This document shows positions 1 to 9,950 of a DNA stretch of 64,000 nt, piece by piece. Below the pieces are notes generated by a model that had not been told where the DNA came from, did no database searches, and worked only from the letters and a program-made list of their open reading frames with translations. Each line of letters opens with the position of its first letter. Positions within the stretch are counted from its first letter, which is position 1. Source of the stretch: Tupaia tana (taxonomy: Eukaryota; Chordata; Mammalia; Scandentia; Tupaiidae); assembly GCA_026018925.1 (NCBI GenBank), contig JAKSZU010000031.1:12142648-12206647 (forward strand), given 5' to 3'. Both the position numbers and the translations under genes were made by a program.

Positions 1-233
1 AGATGAACTGCGTGGCCATGGGCATCCCCAAGGCCGAGGTCACCTGGGAGCTGCCCGACAGGTCGCAGCTGACCGCGGGCACGCAGGCTCGCCTCTACGG
101 AAACCGATTTCTGCACCCCCAGGGGTCCTTAACCATTCAGCACGCCTCGCACAGGGACGCCGGCTTCTATAAATGCACTGCCAAAAACATCCTGGGCTCC
201 GACTCCAAAACCACCTACGTCCACGTCTTCTGA
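1..233 (+). CDS. MXRA5: MXRA5, C-terminal end of the last immunoglobulin-type domain (partial)
   Basis: The frame is open from the window edge to a TGA at 231-233 (76 codons from position 3). Seen: an Ig-fold pattern with the B-strand Cys at residue 3 (MNCVAMG), the C-strand Trp at 16 (VTWELPD), and the F-strand DAGFYKC motif at about residues 53-59 ahead of the terminal strand. The ending NILGSDSKTTYVHVF is what I recognise as the MXRA5 C-terminus. MXRA5 is a very large (~2,800 residue in human) secreted leucine-rich-repeat and Ig-domain matrix protein linked to tissue remodelling; only its tail is here. The Met at 3 is internal, not a start. The exon's 5' boundary cannot be located because the window begins inside the coding sequence. 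Identification is from memory of the family, not a search. Confidence 0.85.
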   Translation, partial: MNCVAMGIPKAEVTWELPDRSQLTAGTQARLYGNRFLHPQGSLTIQHASHRDAGFYKCTAKNILGSDSKTTYVHVF

Positions 234-1335
234 GGCACCGACCGCACACCGGGGGGGTGCGAGAAAGCACAAAGGAGCGTTTGGAAGAAAACCGGGTCTG
301 GGCAGCTCCGAGAGAGTTTGTCTTGGGGCACGGGGGCCCCTGTGGGTTTCAGATGGAGGCTCCCTTGACCCGGGCTTGTTGGCTAAAGGAAGGCACGCAG
401 ACAAGGGGCGGACAACCCAGCGTCTCTGGGAGCTGGCTTCCGTGCTTCCCGCAGGCCAGGGTCCCACCTCGGCTCCGTCCGAGTCACGGGGCCTTTGCGA
501 AGGCCACTGCACTGCCTGTGCTAGCTCTCCTAGCAAGCCTTGCTGCATGGAGGCCGTGGGGATGGCCGCGCCACGCCACCCCTCTGGAGTCACACGCCCT
601 AGTGAACCCGCTGCTCTTGCACCGTGACAGAACATTCCGGAAGAAGGACTCCTGTCACCTGTTCATATGTCCCTCGTCACTGCAAAACTCCACTTTGCCC
701 ACTCGGGGTTTAGAACCAGAGTGTGCAATAATTTTTTTTTTAAATGCTCTGTTTCACACATTGCAATGACCATTTTACATGGAAAAGAAAACTATTTTTC
801 TCTGGAGCTCACTTTTTATATACTGTTTTATATATATATATATTTTTTTTTTCTTTCTTGCTCATCAGACGATGAGATGAGAGAGAGACGGACTCTCTCG
901 TCTCATTAAAGACGATAAATTATTGGTCTTTACAAGACTTGGGTACGTGATAGCAGGCGTGGAAAAATGCAGTCTGAGAGTCACCCCGCCCAATCCTACT
1001 TCCAACTTAGGCACCACAGATAGAGTCACTTTCTCAGGAAGCCTACAGTGGAGAAAGGTGGGTCGCCGGATTCCTCGGATACAAAGTTCATCTTGAGGAA
1101 AGATGAGAAGGAGAAAACGAAACCTCGACCCCCACAGAACACACTGTGGCACCTTTCAGAAAACCCAAGACGCGTCTCTGCAGTATTTGAACCATCCACC
1201 TGGTGCAAACACCTGCTATGAATTCATCGGGGCCCACAGACAGTAGGGTAGCTGGTATTTCCACGCCTGCATAGCTGTATGTTTAAGGCCTACATTGTGT
1301 ACATTTGATAATAAAATGATATTTTCCAAATAACC
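234..1335 (+). other. MXRA5: Probable MXRA5 3' untranslated region
   Basis: About 1.1 kb follows the stop with no recognisable SINE until about 1500. It contains a short (TA)n/poly-T patch at 830-852 and ends near the AATAAA at 1310. The length fits the roughly 1 kb 3' UTR I associate with human MXRA5. The exact cleavage site is inferred. Confidence 0.6.
1310..1315 (+). promoter_or_regulatory. Candidate polyadenylation signal for MXRA5
   Basis: A canonical AATAAA sits in ATTTGATAATAAAATGAT, about 1.08 kb after the stop and just before the first SINE. A weaker ATTAAA occurs at about 904. Confidence 0.55.
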
Positions 1336-1499
1336 CGGGAGTGACGGCTATGGCACTTTCGAGAGCAGACGAGGTTCAGGGGAACTTGGGTTTACCTCAG
1401 CGTGGTGGAGAAAGGTGCTCTCACCCACCCACTTTAATTTAGTCTATGCTGTACACGATTTTGTCTTCGGTTACGTGACACCCGATCTCCTTGTGGGGT

Positions 1500-1722
1500 G
1501 GGGTGAGGAGAGAGAGACACAGAGAGCGAGGAGAAGACAGAGGGAACGTGAGAAATCCCCCCATGGGGGATGGTCGTGCCACAATCCCTTTCTCTCCATT
1601 TCTCCTTTTGGGATTTCGGGCATGCACGCACACCCATTGCCCAAACTGCTGGGTCTGAGATTTGAACTCTGTCCCCAGCCATGTGGGATCCCACAACCTC
1701 AACCACTATGCCACCTGCTAGC
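1500..1722 (-). mobile_element. SINE-A, diverged
   Basis: Reverse-strand SINE body: CT-rich stretch, AATCCCTTTCTCTCC, ending in CCACTATGCCACCTGCTAGC, the complement of the tRNA-like head. The A-tail end is eroded. Confidence 0.8.
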
Positions 1723-1731
1723 ATTCTCTAC

Positions 1732-1988
1732 GATTTTTTTTTAATTTTTGCTCTAGTACATGTGCACTTGCTACAGAGGTAGAGACAGACAGACAGAGAA
1801 TAACTCATCCCCCCGGGGGGAGGGCATGGCCACCCTGAAATCCCTTCTCTTCCATTCTCCTCTTGGGATTTTGCGCATGCACACACACACACACCCAGTA
1901 TCCATTTCAAACTTCCGGATCTGGGATTCGAACTGCATACAGCCACTTGGGAGTCTAGGTTTGCAACCATGCTGCCATCAGCTGGACC
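1732..1988 (-). mobile_element. SINE-A, diverged
   Basis: Starts with a poly-T (A tail on the minus strand), carries CCCCCCGGGGGG and GGGATTTTGCGCATGC, and ends with CAGCTGGACCC. A short (AC)n lies inside at 1876-1894. Confidence 0.8.
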
Positions 1989-2004
1989 CTCCCTACATTT
2001 TTTA

Positions 2005-2173
2005 AAAAATTTATTTGACTTTATTTGTTATTATTATTTATATTAGTTTTAATTGGACCAGAGATAGAGAGATAAAAGGAAAGTGAGAAAGCAAGCCGCC
2101 AGGTCCAAGACTTGAACCATGGTCAGCCATGTGAGTGTCCAGCGTCACAACCACCACGCCACCTGCTGGCCCT
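2005..2173 (-). mobile_element. SINE-B
   Basis: Contains TTTTAATTGGACCAGAG, GTGAGAAAGCAAGCCGCCAGG and ends at CCACCTGCTGGCCC, giving a complete minus-strand copy with an AT-rich tail. Confidence 0.85.
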
Positions 2174-2221
2174 CTCTACAAGTTTTTCAATGGGCAAAGA
2201 AACAGAGACAACAGTAGTGGC

Positions 2222-2450
2222 AACAGGGACCTATTCTGGGGGTTGGATAATGGGGCAGTGGTAAAATATGACGGTCTGTGAGGCTCACCTGACATGAAAG
2301 GGTTTTGGGTTTGTGTGCAGAGACCTCCCTGAAGTCACTTGGCATGGGTGTGTCTATGACCCAGGACTGGCTGGGGCTGGGGGTGCAGTATGATGTCAAT
2401 ACCCCGTACAGGTTCTCGCTCGCTCTCTTTCTTGTCTTGTTCATGAAAGA
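2222..2450 (+). mobile_element. SINE-C, diverged
   Basis: Shows the core AGACCTCCCTGAAG...GGCTGGGGCTGGGGGTG and a CTCGCTCGCTCTCTTTC tail. A box-B-like GTTTTGGGTTTGTG lies upstream. Confidence 0.55.
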
Positions 2451-2465
2451 AATAAGTAAACTTTT

Positions 2466-2727
2466 TTTTTTTTTTTGGAGAGGTTTTTGCTATAGGGCGC
2501 GTGCACTCGCCAGAAAGACAGAGAGAGACGGAGAGACAGAAAATGAGAAATCACCCCCCAGGAGGAATGGCCATGCCGCAATCTCTTCTCCTCCATTCTC
2601 CTCTCGGGATCTTGGGCACGCACGCACACGTGCCTGGCGTGAGTTTAAGCCACCGGTTCTGGGACTTGAACTGTGGTCGACTACGTGGGAGTCCAGCAAC
2701 ATAGCCATTATGCTAACTGTTGGTCCC
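2466..2727 (-). mobile_element. SINE-A with near-perfect TSD
   Basis: Poly-T then GGAGAGGTTTTTGCTATAGGG through CTAACTGTTGGTCCC. Flanks AATAAGTAAACTTTT (2451-2465) and AATAAATAAACTTTT (2728-2742) differ at one base. Confidence 0.92.
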
Positions 2728-3064
2728 AATAAATAAACTTTTTAAAAAGTGAGCTATTTGACAGACACGTAGGCAGGGTCCAACCCTCCGTCCCACGTGC
2801 TGACAACTCTACTGTAAAGAGACACAGATTTACAAAAAATGAGAGGGATTGCTGCAGGAAGTCCTTCAGGAATTAGTGTTATTATTATTATTGGCAGGGA
2901 GACCCTGGCATTCCTCAGATACACAAAGCATTCATTCTTCTGCTGCCCAGGAGGAAGAAAACAAAATCAGTCCAACAATTTGGGAAGCCTACGACTGGCC
3001 AAGTTTCTGAAAAGCTCTTTGGCAACGGCTCACGCCCTCTGGCAATTTAAAAAAGAACATGGCA

Positions 3065-3316
3065 GGGACCAGTAGATGGCGTAATGGCTATGTCGCTGGA
3101 CTCCCATGTGGTCGACAGCAGTTCAAGTCTTGGACCCGGTGGCTTAAACTTACACCAGGTGCTTGTGCGTGCGTGCCCAAGATCCCGAGAGGAGAATGGA
3201 GGAGAAGAGATTGCGGTGTGGTCAACCCCATGGGGGGTGATTTCTCGCTTTCTGTCTCTCTGTCTCTCTCTCTTGTGAGCATGCACACACCCTATAGCAA
3301 AAAAAAAAAAAAAGAA
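3065..3316 (+). mobile_element. SINE-A
   Basis: Head GGGACCAGTAGATGGCGTAATGG, box B GTTCAAGTC, body GGAGAATGGAGGAG and tail CCCTATAGC plus A13. Flanking GAACATGGCAG / AACGTGGCAG suggests an imperfect TSD. Confidence 0.92.
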
Positions 3317-3587
3317 ACCTCTCCAATAAAATAAAAAACGTGGCAGAATATCGTAGCTGATTCACATGGCCTGCAAAACCTGCGTGTCTACCGAGAGCCT
3401 CATCTCTTGACTTATAATGGGGTTACATCAGTTAAAAGCATTTTAAGTGGAAGACATCACAAGTTGAAAATGCATGTCATGCACTTAACCTGCTCAGTGT
3501 GGTTGCTTAGTCTGAAATATGCTCACAACACCTCCATGAGCCTGCATTTGAGCAAAAGCATCTAACACACACTGTATGTCCCCTCTA

Positions 3588-3834
3588 GGATTTTTGCTAG
3601 AGGGTGCATGTGCTTGTGGGGGAGAGAGAGAGAGACAGAGAGACAGAAAGTGAGAAATGACCTTCCATAGGGGATGGCCATGCCACAATCCCTTCTCCTC
3701 CATTCTCTCCTCGGGATTTTGGGCACGCACGCACACACGCCTGGGGTGATTTTGAAGCCACTGGGTCTGGACCTCAGACTTTGGTCAACTCTGTGGGAGC
3801 CCAGTGCTTAAGCAACTATGCCATCCACTGACCA
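3588..3834 (-). mobile_element. SINE-A
   Basis: GGATTTTTGCTAGAGGGTGC at the tail side, GGGGATGGCCATGCCACAAT in the body, and ends at CCATCCACTGACC. Confidence 0.85.
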
Positions 3835-3869
3835 TACTATCAACTGAATTTTATAATAATAAAGTGTTT

Positions 3870-4397
3870 GGGCTAGCAGGTGGTGTGGAGGTTAAGGCAC
3901 TGGACTGTCCATGGCCAGCTTTGTGGTTCGAGTCCTGGGTCTGGTGGCTTAAAAATCATGCCAGCATGGGAACCAGCAGTTAGCGTAATGGCTATGTCGC
4001 TGGACTCCCACATAGTCAACCGTGGTTCACGCCCCGCACCGGGTGGCTTAAAAAAACTCACGCCGGGCACGTGTGTGTGCGTGCCCAAGATCCCGAGAAG
4101 AGAATGGAGGAGAAGGGATTGTGGCGTGGCCATCCCCCCTGGAGGGTGATTTCTTGCTTTCTGTCTCTATGTCTCTCTCTGTCTGTCTGGCGAGCGCATG
4201 CGCCCTATAGCAAAAACCTCTCCCCCCCAAAAAAAAAATCATGCCAGGCATGTGTGTGTGCATGCCCAAAATCCTGAGAGGAGAATGGAGGAGATGAAAT
4301 TGCAGTGTGGCCAACCCTCTTGGGGGGTGATATCTCACCTTCTCTCTCTGACAAGTGCATGTGTCATATAGCAAATACATAAATAATAAAATAAAGT
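3870..4397 (+). mobile_element. SINE-A (outer, split by a second SINE-A)
   Basis: The head and box B lie at 3870-3964; the body resumes at 4234 (AAAAATCATGCCAG repeated) and runs to CATATAGCAAATAC. Removing the inner insertion restores one continuous element. Confidence 0.85.
3965..4233 (+). mobile_element. SINE-A nested inside the outer copy
   Basis: A CpG-containing copy (GCGTAATGGCTATGTCGCTGG) ending CCTATAGCAAAAACCTCTCC plus A tail. Its TSD AAAAATCATGCCAG occurs at 3951-3964 and 4234-4247, inside the outer SINE. Confidence 0.92.
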
Positions 4398-4435
4398 GTC
4401 ATCTATCTCATGCAACTTATTGAAAGCTGTCAGAG

Positions 4436-4690
4436 GGGACCAACAGATGATGTAATGGTTATGTCGTTGGATTCTCACATAGTCAACCGTGGTTTGAGTC
4501 CCGGACCTGGTTGCTTAAAACTCACACTGGGCATGTGTGCATGCATGCCCAAAATCCTGAGAGGAGAATGGAGGAGAAGGGATTGTGACGTGGCCATCTG
4601 CTCTGGGGGCGATTTCTCACTTTCTGTCTCTCTCTCTCTGGCAAGTGGACGTGCCCTATGCAAAAAAACTCTCTCTCTAAAAAAAAGAAT
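4436..4690 (+). mobile_element. SINE-A, CpG-decayed
   Basis: GGGACCAACAGATGATGTAATGG head to CCCTATGCAAAAAAACTCTC. Most CpGs of the young consensus are TpG or CpA here. Confidence 0.88.
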
Positions 4691-4809
4691 ACTGTCCTAA
4701 ATGTGAAAACCACGAGTTCACTGCCACGGCCCATCACGGGAATAATGTGCTTTATATAGCTAGCTGGGGCAAAGGTCAAAATTCGACAGTGAAAGTATGG
4801 TTGTCTACT

Positions 4810-5560
4810 GAATGCATGTGGCTTTTGCAAGATTACAAAAGGTCCAAAATCTCTGAAGCTGAATCATCAGGAGCAGCGGAGGTCTTCCTGGGGAATGGGG
4901 TCTTGGAAGATGCGATAAAGTGAAGCATTTCAAGATGAGAGTATCCTGGACGAGGGGGGCCTTAAATGCAATGCCCAGGGTCCCCGTGAGAGACAGAGGA
5001 GGAGCCACATGAAGACGGAGGCAGAGACTGGAGTGGTGCGGCCATAAGCCAAGGGACGCCTGGAGCTCCCAGGATCTGGGAGAGGAGGAAGGAGCCTCTC
5101 CTGGGGCCCTGGGAGCTGGGAGAGGAGGAAGGAGCCTCTCCTGGGGCCCTGGGAGCTGGGAGAGGAGGAAGGAGCCTCCCCTGGGAGCTGGGAGAGGAGG
5201 AAGGAGCCTCCCCTGGGAGCTGGGAGAGGAGGAAGGAGCCTCCCCCGGGAGCTGGGAGAGGAGGAAGGAGCCTCCCCTGGGGCCTCAGGAGCTGGGAGAG
5301 GAGGAAGGAGCCTCCCCTGGGGCCCCAGGAGCTGGGAGAGGAGGAAGGAGCCTCCCCCGGGAGCTGGGAGAGGAGGAAGGAGCCTCCCCTGGGGCCTCAG
5401 GAGCTGGGAGAGGAGGAAGGAGCCTTTCCTAGAGCCTCTGGAGGAGGCCTTGCCTCACCTGGCCCTCAGCCTCTGGGCCCCAGGACTGAGTGAGGATAAA
5501 TTCCTATTTCTTTAAACCACCCGGTTTGGAGTGATTTGTTATTGTAAGTCTGAGAAGCCC
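4810..5560 (+). mobile_element. Ancient MLT1/MaLR-like LTR carrying an internal minisatellite
   Basis: Words such as GGCCTTAAATGCAATGCCCA, GAAGACGGAGGCAGAGACTG, GCGGCCATAAGCCAAGG and the terminal TTTAAACCACCCGGTTTG...TGATTTGTTATTG match my memory of MLT1-type MaLR LTRs in order and orientation. The family name is from memory. Confidence 0.6.
5063..5432 (+). repeat. Minisatellite, 10 units alternating 40 and 32 bp
   Basis: AGAGGAGGAAGGAGCCT begins at 5081, 5121, 5161, 5193, 5225, 5257, 5297, 5337, 5369 and 5409. Spacings are therefore 40, 40, 32, 32, 32, 40, 40, 32, 40. The 8-bp difference is presence or absence of a GGGGCCYY-type block. Confidence 0.95.
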
Positions 5561-6025
5561 ACAAAATATTTACCATTTCCTGGTAGAGACGGTCACGATG
5601 AGAGGTAATCAGTGCTTCCTGTCCTCGTCAGTAAGAGGCATTTAACCATTTCACCCAGAACAGGGACGTTTGCCGTTTCTGCCAGCCTTTCACTGGCCTC
5701 ACACATGGCTTTACCAGTATTTGCAAACAATATGCTAACTAGAAGATGTTGTTTTTTTCCCTCTGTAATGGCTGACGTCTAACATCTGGTAGAGAGGCTC
5801 GTAAATCTGTGTGCACAAGCAAAATCCTTTGCTAACAGTTCATTCTCGCTATTTAATTTCTCCCAGGTCCTCCCTAAAAAACAAAATGCCGACCAAGCTG
5901 TTCTCTTTGCGATCCGGTTGATTAATTGTAAATACAGCTCTTATTTTAGTGAACTTGGCGAGATGCTGGGGGCTCAGGGATACCCTCGGCCTTCTACTGG
6001 ATTCAGTCTGGAATTCAGGGGAAGT
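5561..6025. other. Repeat-free island
   Basis: No SINE, LTR or L1 words and no convincing open reading frame. The composition is ordinary unique sequence; conservation cannot be judged here. Confidence 0.5.
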
Positions 6026-6103
6026 TTTTTTTTTTGTTTTTGAACCTTTGCTTATGTACTTTTAATTGCCAGAGGGCTTGTGTGCTCACCAGAGAGAGAT
6101 GAA

Positions 6104-6134
<31 letters not shown>

Positions 6135-6245
6135 GAGAGAAAGCACACCCCCACCCCCAGGGGCAATGGCCAATCTGCAATCTTTTCTCTTTTATTTATC
6201 CCACTTTCAGGATTTGGGGAATGCACGCATACCTAGTGGGTTTTC
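6026..6245 (-). mobile_element. SINE-A, missing its head, with (GA)n expansion
   Basis: Poly-T, GCTTGTGTGCTCACCAGAG, a (GA)n run at 6098-6140, then CAATGGCCAATCTGCAATC. It stops after CATACCTAGTGGG, so the tRNA-like head is absent. Confidence 0.7.
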
Positions 6246-6261
6246 ATTTCTTGTCTGTTTC

Positions 6262-6351
6262 TTTTTTAAAAAGGAATTATTTATTTAATTTTATTTATTA
6301 TTATTATTATCACTATTGTTTAATTTCCCATAGGACACATGCACTCACTAG

Positions 6352-6406
<55 letters not shown>

Positions 6407-6810
6407 AGAGAGAAAGTAAAAAAGCAGGGAACCAGCAGTTAGCTTAATGGCTGTGTCGCTGGACTCCCATGTAGTCAACCGCGGCTTGCGTCCCGGACCC
6501 GGTGGCTTAAATCTCATGCCGGGCACGTGTGCGTGCGTGCCCAAGATCCCGAGAGGAGAATGGAGAAGGGATTGCAGTGTGGCCATCCCCCCTGGGGATG
6601 ATTTCTCGCTTTCTGTCTCTATGTCTCTCTCTGTCTCTCTGGCAAGCGCACGCACACTGTGGCGAAGACCTCTCCAGAAAAAGAGAAAGAAAAAAAGAAA
6701 AAAAAAAAAAACAAAGAAAGTAAGAAAGCCAATCACCAGACCCGGGACTTGAACCGTCTTCAGCCAGGTGGAAGTCCAGAACCTTAACACCTTGCCATGT
6801 GCTGACCCTG
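6262..6810 (-). mobile_element. SINE-B/A type (outer, interrupted), with long (GA)n
   Basis: The AT-rich tail and CATAGGACACATGCACTCAC lie at 6262-6425 with (GA)n at 6356-6400. The remainder, CCAGACCCGGGACTTGAACC to CATGTGCTGACCC, resumes after the inner SINE at about 6715. Confidence 0.75.
6427..6705 (+). mobile_element. SINE-A inserted in the preceding element
   Basis: GGGAACCAGCAGTTAGCTTAATGG head to GACCTCTCCAGAAAAAG and an A/G-rich tail. Flanking AAAGTAAAAAAGC and AAAGTAAGAAAGC look like the TSD. Confidence 0.88.
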
Positions 6811-6886
6811 CCTGGTGTGTTTTTCAAGTCACCGGGTCTGGGACTCAAGCCATGCAGTCGGCATGTAGGGTCCAGCCACCATATTT
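6811..6886 (-). mobile_element. SINE head fragment
   Basis: Only the head complement is left: TTTTTCAAGTCACCGGGTCTGGGACTC and a short CCAGCCACC end. Confidence 0.55.
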
Positions 6887-6888
6887 TT

Positions 6889-7178
6889 TCCTGATTCTAA
6901 ATTTATTTGTTTATTTATTTATTTATTTATTTATTTTTAGACTTTTGCCTTGGAGCTCATGCACTCATTGGAGAGAGACAGAGAGAGAGGGAGAGAGAAA
7001 CCACCCCTCTAGGACAGATGGCCATGCCACCGTCACTCCTCCAGTGTCCTCTTTGGATTTTGGCCATGCATACACATGTGCCTGTCATGTTTTCCAAGCT
7101 GCCGGGTACGAGACTTGAACTGCTGAGTCAGGCATGTGGCATCCAGCCACCGTAGCCGCCACACCATCCACTGGCCCA
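6889..7178 (-). mobile_element. SINE-A with (ATTT)n tail
   Basis: An ATTT run at 6899-6940 marks the tail; TAGACTTTTGCCTTGGAGCTC and GATGGCCATGCCACCGTC follow, ending CATCCACTGGCCC. Confidence 0.82.
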
Positions 7179-7469
7179 GTGGTCTGATCTTACACCGCCT
7201 CACCTCAGCTGTGACTTGACCAGAGTGAGAAGAATACAGGAGTACCGTGTGAGCTGTGCGGGGTTCTGCTCCACCGCGGAGGCGTAGGGCCACACGGCAG
7301 ACTCAGTGAGGCTTTGAGGCCATGAGTGCTGGCTTCAGCTGAGGTCCTTCTGTTTGCTAGCGGTGGGGATGTGGGTGTCGTCTACGTAACCCTCTGTCTC
7401 CGTGCGTGTCAGATGGGCATGGTGCCACCCGCTTCACAGTATTGCACAATGTCCTCAGATTACATGCAG

Positions 7470-7682
7470 GTCAGGGGAAAGGTGGGGGTGCAATGGTCAC
7501 ACCACAGGACTCACATAGGCAAGGTCTTGGGTTCGTGTCCCAGGTCCTCTCTGAGCACACTGGGTGTGGGTGTATGCACATTACACTGGCTGCCTCAGAC
7601 TGGGGGTGGATTATGGCTTGAAGACCCTATCGGAGGTATCGCTCTCTCTCTCTCTCTCTTTCTCAGAACAAATAAGCTTTTA
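7470..7682 (+). mobile_element. SINE-C
   Basis: Box-B-like GGGTTCGTGTCCC, core GGTCCTCTCTGAGCACACTG...CTGGGGGTGGATTATGGC, (CT)n, then AACAAATAAGC. Confidence 0.7.
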
Positions 7683-7862
7683 GAAAAAGGATTACTTAGT
7701 TAATTTTATTCATTATTATTTTAATTTGCTATAGGGCATGTGTGCTCACCAGAAAAAGACAGAGAGAGAAAATGAGAAAGCAAGTCGCCAGGTCTGGGAC
7801 TCAAACCATGGTCAGTCATGTGGGAGTCCAGTGCCCCAACCACTATGCCACCTGCTGGTCCC
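7683..7862 (-). mobile_element. SINE-B with GCTATAGGGCATG variant
   Basis: ATTACTTAGTTAATTTTATTC tail, GAGAAAGCAAGTCGCCAGG, ending CCACCTGCTGGTCCC. The tail has the SINE-A CTATAGGGC word next to the SINE-B AT-rich end. Confidence 0.85.
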
Positions 7863-8034
7863 CCACTGTTCTCTTTTCTTTGATTCCAGGTGGATATGGG
7901 CTCAATGCACCTTCAAAAAAATTCACATGATGGAATTTGGTTATACTGTGAAAACATGAAGAGGAGATTTAATCTGATGATGGTCTGAAATGGGGGTCCT
8001 TGGGAAGTGATTACACAGCAGGACAGAAACCTCA

Positions 8035-9235
8035 CTGACATGTGATATTGGGCTCATCGGGTCCAATAGCCAATGCAGGAACAGCAGCGACCCTGATTCT
8101 TTGTCTCACGTTCACAGAGAATTAGAACACAGATGAACAAGGGAATAGTAAGGTGAAGTTTATTGAGAGAGAAAGACTAAGCTCCTAGGCAAGGAGGCTT
8201 CCCTAAAAGTAGGTAAGCAAAGTGTGGCTAGAGTGTGGGGTTTTGTACCCTAGCCAGGAGGGACTTGTTCACACTTTGTCCCAGTAGGAGTCACATGCTG
8301 GGTATGTCATTTAGGGAGACGTACATTTAAAGAACTTCTGGTCGATGATTGTCCAAGTCTTTGTCTGAGAGCTTCCAGTTTTAGGAAGAGAGCGTGGTCT
8401 ACTGGTCGGTGTTTGCCCAGGTCTTTGAGTGCTTCTGGTTTTATAGATCATGATCTAGTGATCAATGATTGACCAGATCTGTGTCTGAGGGCTTCTGGTT
8501 TTAGAGAGCATTATATAGAGGTCAATGGTTGCCCATGGCATCATCTGAGAGCTTCAAATTTCAGAGAGCATTATTTAGTGGTCAATGATTGCCCAAGTCT
8601 TTGTCTGAGAGCTTCCAGTTTTAGAGACCACAAACGAGGGGTCAATGATTGTCCAAGTCTTTGTCTGAAAGGCTCAGGTCTTAGAGAAAGTTATTTAGTG
8701 ATCAATGATTGTCCAAGTCTTTGTCTGAAAGCTTCAGGTCTTTGAGAGTTATTTAGTGGTCAATGATTGTCCAAGTCTTTGTCTAAAAGCTTCAGGTCTT
8801 AGAGAGTTATCTAGTGGTCAATGATTGTCCAAGTCTTTCTCTGAAAGCTTCAGGTCTTGGAGAGTTATTTAGTGATCAATGATTGTCCAAGTCTTTGTCT
8901 GAAAGCTTCAGGTCTTAGAGACTATTATCTAGTGGTCAACGATTGTCCAAGTCTTTGTCTGAAAGGCTCAGGTCTTGGAGAGTTATTTAGTGGTCAATGA
9001 TTGTCCAAGTCTTTCTCTGAAAGCTTCAGGTTTTAGACACTATTATCTAGTTGTCAATGATTGTCCAAGTCTTTGAAAGTTTCAGATTTCAAAGACCATG
9101 ATCTAGTGGTCAATGTTTGCCCAGGTCATCACTTGAGAGCTTCAGGTTTTAGAGACCAGGATCTAGTGTTCAGTGCTTGCCGAGGTCTTAAAGTGCATTA
9201 TCTAGTGGTCATTGTTTGCCCAAGTCTCTGTCTGA
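8035..9235 (-). mobile_element. LTR-like repeat block with internal VNTR (unclassified)
   Basis: Starts TGTGATATTGGGCTC. It contains a reversed polyadenylation-like AATAAA (8159-8164, in GAAGTTTATTGAGAGAG) and then passes into the VNTR. No second terminus is visible, so the LTR label is tentative. Confidence 0.35.
8341..9230. repeat. VNTR, about 16 units of mostly 58-60 bp
   Basis: Units begin with GTCAATGATTGTCCAAGTC and continue with a CTGAAAGCTTCAGGTCTTAG-like segment and a TTATTTAGTG-like end. Starts are near 8341, 8405, 8461, 8521, 8581, 8641, 8701, 8759, 8817, 8875, 8935, 8993, 9053, 9109, 9168 and 9208. The central units are most alike and the edge units most diverged. Confidence 0.92.
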
Positions 9236-9456
9236 GGACAAGTGCTTTTGCCAGAGAGTGGAAAAGAGAGAGAGAGACAGAGAGAGAGACAGGAGAACAA
9301 TGGAACATGGTCACACCACAATCTCTTCTCCATTTCTCTATCTGATCAGGCCTTTGGGCATGCACACACATGCCTATGGCATGTTTTTTTTCAAACCTCT
9401 AAGGCCAGGATTTGAGCTATGGTCAGCCATGTAAGATCTGGTTGTCAAAGCACAGG
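9236..9456 (-). mobile_element. SINE-A, diverged
   Basis: ACAAGTGCTTTTGCCAGAGAG, (GA)n, CATGGTCACACCACAATCTC and GAGCTATGGTCAGCCATG. It abuts the VNTR directly. Confidence 0.7.
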
Positions 9457-9521
9457 ACTGAAGTGCTACGGTATGGGTAAACCCACCACTGTTTTCTTCA
9501 CTCACAAATCCCACTGATTTT

Positions 9522-9785
9522 TTTTTTTTTTTGGAGAGGTTTTCGCTATAGGGTGCCTGCGCTTGCCAGACAGAGAGAGAGAGACATAGAGACAGAAAGC
9601 GAGAAATCACCCCCCAGGGGGGATGGTCACGCCGCAATCCCTTCTCCTCCATTCTCCTCTTGGGATCTTGGGCACGCACGCACACGCGCCCGGCGTGAGT
9701 TTTAAGCCACCAGGTCCGGGACGGGAACTGCGGTCGACTACGTGGGAGTCCAGCCACATAGCCATTACGCTAACTGCTGGTTCCC
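9522..9785 (-). mobile_element. SINE-A, young, perfect 16-bp TSD
   Basis: Complete from poly-T to GCTAACTGCTGGTTCCC with many CpGs (CGCGCCCGGCGTGAG). AAATCCCACTGATTTT flanks it at 9506-9521 and 9786-9801. Confidence 0.96.
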
Positions 9786-9950
9786 AAATCCCACTGATTT
9801 TAATCATTCCTTTATATGAAAAGGAGTGTGCCTGTGTTTCTAACCCAGAATGACTGTTTCTTTTTTCTTTCTCTGTGGAAACACTCACCAGGTTCTTCAA
9901 CTCTCTTCTACATTGCATTGATCATCTGAAGTACATTAGATCATATTTTC

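Noticed and set aside
3-5. ATG at position 3 as a gene start
   Set aside because: It encodes the residue two before the conserved Ig Cys and is internal to MXRA5, which begins far outside the window.
8341-9230. CRISPR-like array of regular repeats
   Set aside because: The units are contiguous 58-60 bp repeats without unique spacers, in a mammalian genome with no cas genes. It is a VNTR.
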